64,000 bases of DNA from Ruegeria intermedia (GTDB lineage Bacteria; Pseudomonadota; Alphaproteobacteria; Rhodobacterales; Rhodobacteraceae), in assembly GCF_900129345.1 (NCBI RefSeq), contig NZ_FQVK01000007.1, positions 91,993-155,992 on the forward strand, read 5' to 3'. A model generated the notes under the pieces. That model made no database searches. It saw only the letters and a program-made list of their open reading frames with translations, and was not told where the DNA came from. Below are positions 1 to 9,891 of the stretch, one piece after another. Made by a program: the position numbers and the translations under genes. How positions within the stretch are numbered: position 1 is the stretch's first letter; the number at the start of each line of letters is the position of its first letter.

Positions 1-681
1 GCGCTGAAACCGGCGGGCGTACTGCTGGCGCCGCTGGGGCGCGACTCCGACCGGTCGTTCATCGAGAAATTCTGCAAGGACATCCCCACCATCCTGTTCG
101 ACAGCAACCTGGAAGGCATGGGCGCGGCCTTTGTCGGGTCGGACAACGCGAGCTTCATCGAACAGACCGTCGATTACCTGTGCCGCAGCGGCGAACCGCC
201 CGCGTTCTTCGAGATGCGGCACCCCGCCAACCCCAACGCCAACAAACGCCGCATCGCTTATCTCAAAAAAATGGAGAGCCTTGGCAAAGAGCCCCGGGTG
301 ATCAAGGTCGACGGGCGCGGCTGGGGATTCGAGGAAATCGGCCGCCAGGGCGCGTTCAGGCTGTTGGAGGAGCCTCGGCTGCCCTCGCGCACCATTCTGT
401 GCAGCAACGACCGGTTGGCCATCGGGTTCCTGTCAGCCTGCTATGAAAAGGGCCTGCGGGTCGGGTTGGGCGAGGATTGCGACCTGCGCGTCGCCTCGCA
501 TGACGACCATCCGTTTTCCAAGTTCACCTGCCCGTCGCTGACCACTGCGGCGCATGATTACAACGCCGTATCGAATCGGACCGTGGAGACGTTGATCGAA
601 CTGGTCGAGAGCGGAGGGCAACTGAAGGCCCGCACCGAAACCCTGTTTCCGGCCCGCTTGATACTGCGCAGTTCGGCTTGA
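1..681 (+). CDS. LacI-family transcriptional regulator, C-terminal part (5' end outside the window)
   Basis: The reading frame is open from base 1, so the N-terminal HTH lies upstream of the window. The 226 visible residues match the periplasmic-binding-protein-like effector domain of LacI/GalR regulators. Typical features are an early PAGVLLAPLG strand, the late TILCSNDRLAIGFL segment (the usual 'aSNDrmAlGal' element), and an ending of the type 'ktetLfPArLilR'. It sits directly upstream of, and on the same strand as, the polyol transport/dehydrogenase operon, with a palindromic operator in the gap. It is therefore probably the operon's local repressor, relieved by a polyol or its oxidation product. 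The family call is firm; the ligand is inferred from the neighbours. Confidence 0.85.
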   Translation, partial: ALKPAGVLLAPLGRDSDRSFIEKFCKDIPTILFDSNLEGMGAAFVGSDNASFIEQTVDYLCRSGEPPAFFEMRHPANPNANKRRIAYLKKMESLGKEPRVIKVDGRGWGFEEIGRQGAFRLLEEPRLPSRTILCSNDRLAIGFLSACYEKGLRVGLGEDCDLRVASHDDHPFSKFTCPSLTTAAHDYNAVSNRTVETLIELVESGGQLKARTETLFPARLILRSSA

Positions 682-693
682 GGTCCCACTGTT

Positions 694-729
694 TTTTACG
701 CGCGTAAAATTTTAGTTGACGCGCGATAA
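694..729. promoter_or_regulatory. Probable double LacI-type operator upstream of smoE
   Basis: TTTTACGCGCGTAAAA at 694-709 is a perfect 16-bp palindrome with the central CG typical of LacI-family operators. A second CGCGCG core at 720-725, flanked by TT and AA (716-717, 728-729), is an imperfect copy. The two core centres (701.5 and 722.5) are 21 bp apart, two helical turns, which would put two dimers on the same DNA face. TTGACG at 716-721 could be a -35 element covered by the second copy. Operator identity is inferred from symmetry and position. Confidence 0.65.
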
Positions 730-778
730 ATAATTCACGATGCTGTCCCCAGGTATTCCAACACCAGGGAGGATAAGG

Positions 779-2080
779 ATGTACCTGAAATCTTTGCTAT
801 GGGCGGCAAGCACCACGGCCCTGATGGCCGGCGCCGCGTCGGCCGAGACGATCACGATCGCCACCGTAAACAACGGCGACATGATCCGGATACAGAAATA
901 CACCGACAAGTTCACCGAAGCGACCGGCCACGAGGTGGAATGGGTCACGCTGGAAGAAAACGTTCTGCGCCAGCGTGTGACCACCGACATCTCGACCAAA
1001 GGCGGCCAGTTCGACATCATGACCATCGGCATGTACGAAACGCCGATCTGGGGCGCGAACGGCTGGCTTGTGCCGCTGGACGATCTGTCGGCGGAATATG
1101 ACGTGGACGATATCCTGCCCGCCATGCGCGGCGGCCTCAGCCACGACGGCACGCTGTACGCGGCCCCGTTCTATGGCGAAAGTTCGATGGTCATGTACCG
1201 CACCGACCTGATGGAGAAGGCAGGTCTGGAGATGCCCGAGGCGCCGACCTGGCAGTTCATCCGCGAAGCGGCGGCCAAGATGACCGACCGCGAGAACGAC
1301 ATCAACGGCATCTGCCTGCGCGGCAAGGCCGGCTGGGGTGAGGGCGGCGCCTTCATCACCGTGACCGCGAACTCGTTCGGCGCGCGCTGGTTCGACGAAG
1401 ACTGGAAACCCCAGTTCGATCAGCCCGAGTGGAAAGAGGCGCTGACCTTCTTCGTCGACATGATGAACGAATCCGGCCCCGCCGGGTATGCCACCAACGG
1501 CTTCAACGAAAACCTGTCGCTGTTCCAGCAGGGCAAATGCGGCATGTGGATCGACGCCACCGTTGCGGCGTCTTTCGTGACCAACCCCAACGACTCGACC
1601 GTAGCCGACAAGGTCGGCTTTGCGCTGGCTCCGAACTCGGAAGGCGTTGACAAGCGCGCCAACTGGCTGTGGGCCTGGGCCCTGGCCATCCCCGCCGGCA
1701 CCCAGAAAGAGGACGCCGCCAAGCAGTTCATCGAATGGGCCACCTCGAAAGACTATATCGAGCTGGTCGCCGAGAACGAGGGTTGGGCAAACGTTCCTCC
1801 GGGCGCGCGGCAGTCGCTGTATGACAACCCGAACTACAAGGATATCCCCTTTGCGCAGATGACGCTGAAGTCGATCCTTGCGGCCGATCCGGAAAACTGC
1901 TGCGTCAAGCCGACGCCGTATACCGGGATCCAGTTCGTCGCCATCCCCGAATTCGCGGGCATCGCCACCCAGGTGAGCCAGGAATTCTCGGCGGTCTATG
2001 CCGGACAGCAGTCGGTTGACGAAGCTCTGGCCAAGGCCCAGGCCTTCACGGCCGAAGAAATGGAAGCCGCAGGGTACTGA
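779..2080 (+). CDS. smoE: Polyol (sorbitol/mannitol) ABC transporter, periplasmic substrate-binding protein
   Basis: This 433-residue family 1 extracellular solute-binding protein captures sugar alcohols in the periplasm for the SmoFGK transporter. I start it at the ATG at 779, behind the GGGAGGATAAGG ribosome site, instead of 740, because that places the signal peptide correctly (MYLKSLLWAASTTALMAG, cleavage near ASA-E). The mature part shows the usual pattern: an opening TITIATVNNGDM strand, a Trp- and Asp-rich binding region (WAWALAIPAGTQ), and a C-terminal helix rich in Ala and Glu. Permeases, an ATPase, sorbitol dehydrogenase and mannitol dehydrogenase follow in the same order as in the Rhodobacter sphaeroides smo operon, which is the basis for the substrate call. 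Confidence 0.85.
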   Translation: MYLKSLLWAASTTALMAGAASAETITIATVNNGDMIRIQKYTDKFTEATGHEVEWVTLEENVLRQRVTTDISTKGGQFDIMTIGMYETPIWGANGWLVPLDDLSAEYDVDDILPAMRGGLSHDGTLYAAPFYGESSMVMYRTDLMEKAGLEMPEAPTWQFIREAAAKMTDRENDINGICLRGKAGWGEGGAFITVTANSFGARWFDEDWKPQFDQPEWKEALTFFVDMMNESGPAGYATNGFNENLSLFQQGKCGMWIDATVAASFVTNPNDSTVADKVGFALAPNSEGVDKRANWLWAWALAIPAGTQKEDAAKQFIEWATSKDYIELVAENEGWANVPPGARQSLYDNPNYKDIPFAQMTLKSILAADPENCCVKPTPYTGIQFVAIPEFAGIATQVSQEFSAVYAGQQSVDEALAKAQAFTAEEMEAAGY

Positions 2081-2089
2081 GGCCTCCTC

Positions 2090-2150
2090 CCGGCGGGTGG
2101 GCAGGTTTCTGTCCCCCGCTCTCCCCCTTCCACAACCCGTGTTAGTCTCG
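2090..2150 (+). terminator. Possible attenuating hairpin between smoE and smoF
   Basis: The 107-bp gap between smoE and smoF holds an imperfect GC hairpin (about 2093-2136; GGCGGGTGGGCAG against CTGTCCCCCGCT, one bulge). Such structures after binding-protein genes often raise the binding-protein transcript relative to the permease transcripts. There is no clear U-tract, so this may be an mRNA-stabilising stem and not a terminator. Confidence 0.3.
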
Positions 2151-2187
2151 CAGGCAACAAGCCGCCTGAACAGAGAGGTCTTGCGTC

Positions 2188-3054
2188 ATGGCAACTCAAC
2201 ACTCCCGATCCGTCGCACGCCTGATGATGGCCCCCGCCGTGGTCCTGCTGCTGGGCTGGATGCTGGTGCCGCTGACGATGACGCTGTATTTTTCCTTCAA
2301 GAAATACCTGCCGCTGCGCGGCGGTGACCTGGGTTGGGTCGGGTTCGACAACTACGTCCGGTTCGTGACCTCGAGTTCCTTCTGGCCCGCCGTTCAGGCG
2401 ACGCTGGTGATCGTGGGCGGCGTGCTGGCCATCACCGTGGTGCTGGGCATCCTGCTGGCGCTGCTGCTGGATCAGCCGATGTGGGGCCAGGGCGTGGTGC
2501 GCATTCTGGTCATCGCCCCGTTCTTCGTGATGCCCACCGTTTCGGCGCTGGTCTGGAAGAACATGTTCATGGACCCGGTCAACGGCCTGTTCGCCCATCT
2601 GTGGCGGTTCTTCGGGGCCGAGCCGATCTCGTGGCTGTCCGAGGCGTCGATGCCGTCGATCGTGATGATCGTGTCATGGCAATGGCTGCCCTTTGCCACC
2701 CTGATCCTGCTGACCGCGATCCAGTCGCTGGACAGCGAACAGTTGGAGGCCGCCGAAATGGATGGCGCGCCGCCGCTGAAACGCTTCTTTTTCATCATCC
2801 TGCCGCATCTGAGCCGCGCGATCACGATCGTGATCCTGATCCAGACGATCTTTCTGCTGTCGATCTTCGCCGAAATCTTCGTGACCACCGGCGGCGCCTT
2901 CGGCACCCGCACCCTGACCTATCTGATCTACCAGCGCGTGCTGGAAAGCCAGAATGTCGGTCTGGGCTCGGCCGGCGGGGTCTATGCCATCATCCTTGCC
3001 AACATCGTCGCCATCTTCCTGATGCGCATCGTCGGCAAAAACCTGGACGCGTGA
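2188..3054 (+). CDS. smoF: Polyol ABC transporter permease (MalF-like)
   Basis: This 288-residue inner-membrane permease of the binding-protein-dependent sugar family is one half of the transmembrane channel for polyols. It has six hydrophobic segments, starting with VVLLLGWMLVPLTMTLYFSF. The EAA loop, which docks on the ATPase, is visible as EAAEMDGAPPLKRFFFIILP at about residues 188-207. Length and organisation are normal for the family. smoG follows 13 bp downstream. Start and frame are unambiguous. Confidence 0.88.
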   Translation: MATQHSRSVARLMMAPAVVLLLGWMLVPLTMTLYFSFKKYLPLRGGDLGWVGFDNYVRFVTSSSFWPAVQATLVIVGGVLAITVVLGILLALLLDQPMWGQGVVRILVIAPFFVMPTVSALVWKNMFMDPVNGLFAHLWRFFGAEPISWLSEASMPSIVMIVSWQWLPFATLILLTAIQSLDSEQLEAAEMDGAPPLKRFFFIILPHLSRAITIVILIQTIFLLSIFAEIFVTTGGAFGTRTLTYLIYQRVLESQNVGLGSAGGVYAIILANIVAIFLMRIVGKNLDA

Positions 3055-3067
3055 GGAGGACGAAAAC

Positions 3068-3898
3068 ATGGCCCGCACCGTCACCACACCACGCAAGCTG
3101 ATCAACACCGCCTTTGCCTGGGCTGTCGGCCTGCTGATCTTCTTCCCGATCCTCTGGACGATCCTGACCAGCTTCAAGACCGAGGCCCAGGCCATCGCCA
3201 GCCCGCCGATCTTTCTGAACTTCGACTGGACGCTGGAGAACTACGCCGTGGTCCAGGAACGGTCGAACTACACGCGGTTTCTTTGGAACTCGATCATCAT
3301 CGCGGGCGGGTCCACCCTGCTGGGCGTGATCGTCGCGGTGCCCGCCGCCTGGGCCATGGCCTTCGTGCCCTCGGCGCGCACCAAGGACATCCTGTTGTGG
3401 ATGCTGTCCACCAAGATGCTGCCGGCGGTGGGGGTTCTGTACCCGATCTACCTGCTGTTCATCCAACTCGGCCTGTTGGACAGCCGCGCCGGGCTGGTGG
3501 TGGTGCTGATGCTGATCAACCTGCCGATCATCGTCTGGATGCTGTACACCTATTTCCGCGAAATCCCCGGCGACATCCTGGAAGCCGCGCGCATGGACGG
3601 TGCCACGCTGAAAGAGGAAATCCTCTACATCCTGACGCCGATGGCGGTGCCGGGCATCGCCTCGACCGTGCTGCTGAATTTCATCCTGGCCTGGAACGAG
3701 GCGTTCTGGACCCTGAACCTGACCGCCGTCGACGCGGCCCCGCTGACCGCGTTCATCGCCAGCTATTCCAGCCCCGAGGGCCTGTTCTTCGCCAAGCTCA
3801 GCGCGGCATCGACCATGGCCATCGCCCCGATCCTGATCCTTGGGTGGTTCAGTCAGAAACAACTGGTCCGCGGCCTGACCTTCGGCGCCGTGAAGTAA
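3068..3898 (+). CDS. smoG: Polyol ABC transporter permease (MalG-like)
   Basis: A 276-residue inner-membrane permease, the partner of SmoF. It has six predicted membrane segments and the EAA loop [20 protein letters not shown] at about residues 174-193. A GAGGACGAAAAC ribosome site precedes the ATG. It lies between the first permease and the ATPase with 10-13 bp gaps, so it is co-transcribed with both. MalF/MalG-type heteromeric permeases of this gene order serve sorbitol, mannitol and related polyols in Rhodobacter. Confidence 0.88.
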   Translation: MARTVTTPRKLINTAFAWAVGLLIFFPILWTILTSFKTEAQAIASPPIFLNFDWTLENYAVVQERSNYTRFLWNSIIIAGGSTLLGVIVAVPAAWAMAFVPSARTKDILLWMLSTKMLPAVGVLYPIYLLFIQLGLLDSRAGLVVVLMLINLPIIVWMLYTYFREIPGDILEAARMDGATLKEEILYILTPMAVPGIASTVLLNFILAWNEAFWTLNLTAVDAAPLTAFIASYSSPEGLFFAKLSAASTMAIAPILILGWFSQKQLVRGLTFGAVK

Positions 3899-3908
3899 GG
3901 AAAGACAC

Positions 3909-4909
<1,001 letters not shown>

Positions 4910-4913
<4 letters not shown>

Positions 4914-5683
4914 ACCGGCTGGTTGGAAAACGGGCCCTGATCACCGGGGCGGCGCGGGGCATCGGGCTGGCCTTTGCCCAAACTTATGCCGCCGAGGGCG
5001 CGCAGGTGGCGCTGGCCGACATCGACGTGCAGCAGGCGCGCAAAGCCGCGCGCGAGATCGGGCCGCAGGCGATTGCGGTCGAAATGGATGTCTCGCAGCA
5101 GGACAGCATCGAGGCGGGCGTGGCCGACGCCGTGGCGCGGATGGGCGGAATCGACATCCTGATCAACAACGCCGCGATCTTCACCGCCGCGCCCATCGTG
5201 GAAACCACCCGCGCGGATTACCAGCGCGTGTTCGACATCAATGTCGCCGGCACCCTGTTCACGATGCAGGTGGTCGCGCGATACATGATCGACCAGGGCA
5301 CCGGCGGCAAGATCATCAACATGGCCAGCCAGGCCGGCCGCCGGGGCGAGCCGCTCGTGGCGGTCTATTGCGCCAGCAAGGCGGCGGTGATCAGCCTGAC
5401 CCAATCGGCGGGGCTGAACCTGATCAAACACGGGATCAACGTGAATGCCATCGCCCCCGGCGTGGTGGATGGCGAGCACTGGGACGGCGTCGATGCCTTC
5501 TTTGCCAAATACGAGGGCAAGGCGCCGGGTCAGAAGAAGAAGGAAGTGGGCGAAGCGGTGCCTTTCGGCCGGATGGGCCGGGCCGAGGACCTGACCGGAA
5601 TGGCGGTCTTTCTGGCCACGTCCGAGGCCGATTACATCGTGGCCCAGACATACAACGTGGATGGTGGAAATTGGATGAGCTGA
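4910..5683 (+). CDS. smoS: Sorbitol (L-iditol 2-) dehydrogenase, SDR family
   Basis: A 257-residue classical short-chain dehydrogenase that oxidises D-sorbitol to fructose with NAD+. The nucleotide-binding TGAARGIG motif is at about residues 13-20, the NNAA structural motif follows, and the catalytic Tyr-Lys pair is in YCASK (about 153-157), with its Ser in INMASQAG. The GPGG-equivalent region reads [13 protein letters not shown], and the length matches the roughly 256 residues of R. sphaeroides sorbitol dehydrogenase. I start it at the ATG overlapping the smoK stop. Its own stop overlaps the mtlK start (TGATG at 5681-5685). Galactitol or another polyol could be an additional substrate. Confidence 0.85.
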
Positions 5684-7179
5684 TGGTGGAGCGCCCCGCG
5701 GATACCCGACCGGTCCGGTTGTGTCAGGCCAGTCTGGGCGCGTTGCCCAAGGGCGTGCTGCGCCCGGAATACGACCGCGCCGCGCTGACGCCGGGGATCG
5801 TGCATATCGGGGTGGGCAATTTTCATCGCGCGCATCAGGCCTGGTACCTGCACCGGCTGATGCAGCGGGGCGCGGCGCAGGATTGGGGCATCATCGGCGC
5901 CGGCGTGCGCGCCTATGACGCCGAGATGCGGCGCAAGCTGTTGGCGCAGGACTGTCTGACCACGCTGGTCGAGCTGACCGAGGGCCAGCGCCGTGCCGAG
6001 GTGACGGGCGCGATGATCGACTACCTGCCCCCGCAAGAGGACAACGGCCCGCTGATCGCGCAACTGGCCGATCCGGCGATCCGCATCGTCTCGCTGACCG
6101 TGACCGAGGGCGGCTATTTCGTGCACCCTGTGACCAACGGGCTGGACACCGACCACCCCGACATACGCCACGATGCCACCAATCCCGACCGTCCGCGCAC
6201 CGCCTTCGGCGCAATCGTCGCGGGCCTGCGACGGCGGCGCGACGCGGGCGTTGGTCCGCTGACCGGGCTGAGCTGCGACAACCTGATCGGCAACGGGCAG
6301 GTCCTGCGTCAGGCGGTGGTGGGACTGGCACGCCTGTCGGACCCGGATCTGGCCGACTGGATCGACACCCACTGTACCTTCCCCAATTCGATGGTCGATT
6401 GCATCGTGCCCGCCACCGGCCCGACCGAGCTGGAGCTGATACGGTCGCTGGGGATCGACGACGCCGCGCCGGTCACCCATGAAAGTTTTCGCCAGTGGGT
6501 GATCGAGGATGCCTTCTGCGCCGGGCGGCCGGATTGGGACAAGGTCGGGGCCACCTTTACCGGCCGCGTGCATGACTACGAGGTCATGAAGCTGCGGATT
6601 CTGAATGCGGGCCATCAAATTCTGGCGAATGTGGGTGAGATCCTGAACCTGGGCACGATCGCAGGCTGCATGGCGCATCCGCTGGTGTCCGGGTTCTTCC
6701 GCAAGGTCGAAACCCAGGAAATCGCCCCCTTCGTGCGCCCGGTGCCCGAACGGTCGGTGGCCGAGTACATCGCCCTGATCGAGACCCGGTTCCGCAATCC
6801 GGCCATCATCGACACCACGCGCCGCGTCGCCTTTGACGGCTCGTCCCGGCATGTGGGGTTCGTGCTGCCCTCGATCCGCGACGCCCTTGCAGCCGGCGGC
6901 TCGGTCGAAGGGCTGGCGCTGGTCGAGGCGTTCTGGGCCCGGATGTGCGCCGGCACGCGCGAAGACGGCACACCGATCGACCCCAACGACCCGTACTGGG
7001 ACGATCTGGTGGCCACCGCGACACAAGCGCGCGAAACCCCTGCCGTATGGCTGGAACAGCGCCAGTATTACGGCGATCTGGCCGATTTCCCCGCCTTCCG
7101 CGAGGCCTTTGCGCGGTGGCTGACCATGATCTGGTCCAACGGCACGACCGAGACGTTGAAAACCTATCTGGGACACTGA
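5683..7179 (+). CDS. mtlK: Mannitol 2-dehydrogenase (polyol-specific long-chain dehydrogenase)
   Basis: This 498-residue enzyme oxidises D-mannitol to D-fructose with NAD+. The N-terminal GIVHIGVGNFHRAHQA is the Rossmann GxGxFxRaH motif of the family. The catalytic lysine is in the conserved segment KLRILNAGHQ (about residues 303-312). The ATG at 5683 overlaps the smoS stop, which settles the start; the frame is open further upstream inside smoS but without homology. It completes a route in which imported sorbitol and mannitol both become fructose. No fructokinase lies in the window. Confidence 0.9.
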   Translation: MVERPADTRPVRLCQASLGALPKGVLRPEYDRAALTPGIVHIGVGNFHRAHQAWYLHRLMQRGAAQDWGIIGAGVRAYDAEMRRKLLAQDCLTTLVELTEGQRRAEVTGAMIDYLPPQEDNGPLIAQLADPAIRIVSLTVTEGGYFVHPVTNGLDTDHPDIRHDATNPDRPRTAFGAIVAGLRRRRDAGVGPLTGLSCDNLIGNGQVLRQAVVGLARLSDPDLADWIDTHCTFPNSMVDCIVPATGPTELELIRSLGIDDAAPVTHESFRQWVIEDAFCAGRPDWDKVGATFTGRVHDYEVMKLRILNAGHQILANVGEILNLGTIAGCMAHPLVSGFFRKVETQEIAPFVRPVPERSVAEYIALIETRFRNPAIIDTTRRVAFDGSSRHVGFVLPSIRDALAAGGSVEGLALVEAFWARMCAGTREDGTPIDPNDPYWDDLVATATQARETPAVWLEQRQYYGDLADFPAFREAFARWLTMIWSNGTTETLKTYLGH

Positions 7180-7327
7180 TCCCGGCCCGCTCGCCCGCCT
7201 GCGGCCGGCACACCCCGCGGGGGAGAACACCGTCTTGGATATACAAGTGGACCATCAAGCGCATCCCAAGTATCATTGTGGCATTCATTAAAATCCGTTC
7301 GTCACAAAACTGCTTGGGGGCCTGAAC

Positions 7328-8461
7328 ATGAAGAACACGCATATTTCCGCAATCGTCGCGGCATCTCTGGCGGTGTCGATGCCGGTCACGGCGGCCGCGG
7401 ATGCCGGTGACTTCATCGCCGGCGGCATCGTCGGCGCCCTGATCACCAAGGGGATCACCGACAACCAGAAGGCCAAGAAACAGGCGCAACCACGGCGCAG
7501 CTATTCGTCCAGCGGCGGTTCGGTGTCCAGCCTGAACAACCAGTACAGCCGGGCCGAGCGCATTCAGATCCAGACCGCCTTTCGCGATTTGGGATACGAC
7601 ATCGGAGCCGTCGACGGCGTGCTGGGCAAGCGCAGCCGGGCGGTGATCCGTCAGTTCCAGGCGTCGCGCGGCGAGGCCCAGACCGGCCAGTTGACCCGCC
7701 CGCAATATGTCGCGTTGCTGAGCCAGACCGGGGGCATGAACCCCGCCTTTGCCCACCGCAATCTGAACCCGACCGAAGTCATGATGTTGCAGGAGGGGTT
7801 GCTGATGCTGGGCTATTACCATGGAGCCGTCGACGGGGCCAACGGGCCTGGGACAATCGGCGCGCGCAATGCCTTTTTGGCACGTTCCGGGACCAGCCCG
7901 GCCATGGTGACGCCGGTGCAGGCGCTGGTGATGACCCGATCCGCCGCTGGCCTGCCCATACCTCTCTATCTGCAGAACGAAGCCAATGCCCAGACGGCTC
8001 CGACACAGCCCTTCGGCACGCAACAGGCCGGGTTCGGGGCGGCCGGCCCGCAACCCTCAACGCCTTTTGGCGCTCCGGCAGTTCCTCTGCCGGCACCGGG
8101 TTTTGCGCCGCAGGGTCAGCAGCCCGCAGCAAACCAGGGGCAGTACACGGCCGCACCGCCCCAACAGCAGCCCGCCACGACCACGTTGTTCGGAGCCCCG
8201 GCCGCGCAACCCGGGCAGGTCCCACCACAGCCTGGTCAGGCGCAGCAGCAGAACCTGTTCGCACCGGCAGCCCCGCAACAACAGCAGCCGGCTCCGCAAC
8301 CCGCGGCCCCGCAGGGCAACACCCTGTTCGCAACCGGCACCCCGACGGCCCCCGCGTCACAGCAGGTGACGCAACAGGCCGCGCCCAGCAGTCTGGACAT
8401 CTATTCGGGAACCCCGCAACCGCAGACCGAAGTCGCAAACCAGGCCACGGTGCTGGACTGA
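7328..8461 (+). CDS. Exported protein with two peptidoglycan-binding-like domains and a Pro/Gln-rich tail
   Basis: A 377-residue protein with a signal peptide (about 1-24, cleaved after VTAAA or nearby). A small hydrophobic GDFIAGGIVGALITKG stretch follows. Residues about 73-137 match PG_binding_1 (a helix with QTAFRDLGY, then the GAVDGVLGKRSRAVIRQFQ core). A second, weaker copy covers about 142-185 (LGYYHGAVDGANGPGT). The last 150 residues are low complexity, rich in Pro, Gln and Ala with recurring FGAP/LFAP-like units, suggesting a flexible cell-wall-spanning tail. Function is unknown; a role at the peptidoglycan is inferred. It is convergent with the next gene (40 bp between stops). Confidence 0.7.
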   Translation: MKNTHISAIVAASLAVSMPVTAAADAGDFIAGGIVGALITKGITDNQKAKKQAQPRRSYSSSGGSVSSLNNQYSRAERIQIQTAFRDLGYDIGAVDGVLGKRSRAVIRQFQASRGEAQTGQLTRPQYVALLSQTGGMNPAFAHRNLNPTEVMMLQEGLLMLGYYHGAVDGANGPGTIGARNAFLARSGTSPAMVTPVQALVMTRSAAGLPIPLYLQNEANAQTAPTQPFGTQQAGFGAAGPQPSTPFGAPAVPLPAPGFAPQGQQPAANQGQYTAAPPQQQPATTTLFGAPAAQPGQVPPQPGQAQQQNLFAPAAPQQQQPAPQPAAPQGNTLFATGTPTAPASQQVTQQAAPSSLDIYSGTPQPQTEVANQATVLD

Positions 8462-8501
8462 AACGGCCGGGCCGCCGTGCGGCGACACGGCCCCTGCCCT
8501 C

Positions 8502-9839
8502 TCATTCGTTCGCCGTCGGGGTGTCCGGCTCGGCCTGAGCCGAAGCCTGAAGCGGCGTGAACTCTCCGGTTATCGGGAAAGGCTGCGTTTCCGACAGCGT
8601 TCCGTCGGCCGCAACCTGCAGCACCATCGCCTGGCCCAGGATGGGGGCGCTGCTGGCGGTGACATTGTTGAAATCGATTTCACCAAAAACCGTCAGGAAA
8701 CGCTGCGCCCCGGGAACGTCCGACAGACCCTGCACCCGCCCGGTCAACTGCGGCGCGGACATGCGCATGATGAAGCTCGAGGACCCTACCGCCGCCGACC
8801 CGGTGATCGTCCGGGTCCCACCTGCGGTGACCCCGGTTCCCGGGCTCTGCGCGACGCCCGTGGCCACCGCTCGGAAACCGTCCTGCTGCAGCGTCACCGT
8901 GACATCCAGATGCGGAACGTGGGAATACGCGTTGTATCCCTGCTGCTGCGGGGGCCGCTCGGTCCGTACCGTCAACTGGCTGGCGATATCCAGATAGTTC
9001 GGCTGGCTGAGCGAGGGATGCGCATATGTCTGGACCCGCACGACGGCGGTATCCGACAGCCCGAACAGCTGGGCATCGGTTGCGATCACCTGCACCCGGT
9101 GCGACCCGTCAGAGGCCGCCACCACCTGATAGGCCACGATCGAATAGAGCTGTCGGCCGAATTGCTGGAACAAGGTACGGGCATCGGCGGGGCCGAGTTG
9201 CAAGGACCGAACGAACGGAAATTGCGGTGCCTGCGGCTGGCCGGATTCGTCGATGACGTCAAAGCGCCAGGGAAAAGCCTGAACATCGACGTTCGTTCCC
9301 TGAAGCATCCCGTGGGCGCAGCCTTGGGCGTTTTCCGAACCGATCATCCTGCCAAGCTGCTGGCCGATGCTGCGTATGTTCCCGAACGGCAATGAGCTGG
9401 CCTGGAAATCATATTCGCTTGTCGTCACGCGATAGCTCACCTCGAAGCGCTGCGGGATCTTTTTTCCGGTAATGATTTGTTGCAGCTGCGGCTGAACCTG
9501 AAAGGCACGGGTATAATAGTCCCGGCGCTCGAACTCGTTGGCAAAAGCGTTATGGCAGTCATGCCCGATCTGTGTCGATACCAGATAGGACACGAGCCCG
9601 ACATAGAATTGCTGATCGTTCATCACCGCCGGGTTGGACCGGATGTACAGGAACAAAGCCCGCGCATAGGCGTCCTGCATCGACAGGGTCCGGGCCGCCT
9701 CGACCAGATCGACGCTGCTGGCGCGCCCTTCTCCGGACGACAGAACCTGCGCAAAAACGGGTTGCGCCCCAAGTTGACCCATCAGCAAGATCGCGCCAAC
9801 CAGGCGCCCAAATGCGTGAAAAAAGCGTGAAATCGTCAT
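8502..9839 (-). CDS. Exported protein of unknown function, 445 aa
   Basis: A signal peptide covers about residues 1-31 (FGRLVGAILLMGQLGAQPVFA). I do not recognise a family. The first 100 residues are helical and contain a Cys and Tyr pair (GHDCHNAFANEFERRDYY). The rest looks beta-rich and repetitive in amphipathic strands, with a 'VYRVTTSEYDF'-like region and a Gln/Pro-rich FPFVRSLQ segment. No catalytic motif is visible. It stands alone, convergent with the peptidoglycan-binding protein and preceded by a short spacer after the PAP2-type gene. A periplasmic or cell-surface location is likely from the signal peptide. Confidence 0.6.
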   Translation of the reverse strand: MTISRFFHAFGRLVGAILLMGQLGAQPVFAQVLSSGEGRASSVDLVEAARTLSMQDAYARALFLYIRSNPAVMNDQQFYVGLVSYLVSTQIGHDCHNAFANEFERRDYYTRAFQVQPQLQQIITGKKIPQRFEVSYRVTTSEYDFQASSLPFGNIRSIGQQLGRMIGSENAQGCAHGMLQGTNVDVQAFPWRFDVIDESGQPQAPQFPFVRSLQLGPADARTLFQQFGRQLYSIVAYQVVAASDGSHRVQVIATDAQLFGLSDTAVVRVQTYAHPSLSQPNYLDIASQLTVRTERPPQQQGYNAYSHVPHLDVTVTLQQDGFRAVATGVAQSPGTGVTAGGTRTITGSAAVGSSSFIMRMSAPQLTGRVQGLSDVPGAQRFLTVFGEIDFNNVTASSAPILGQAMVLQVAADGTLSETQPFPITGEFTPLQASAQAEPDTPTANE

Positions 9840-9891
9840 GAACTGAATCCTCGTTAAAACTTGTCACACGTAGTTCATCCCCGCCTCAATG

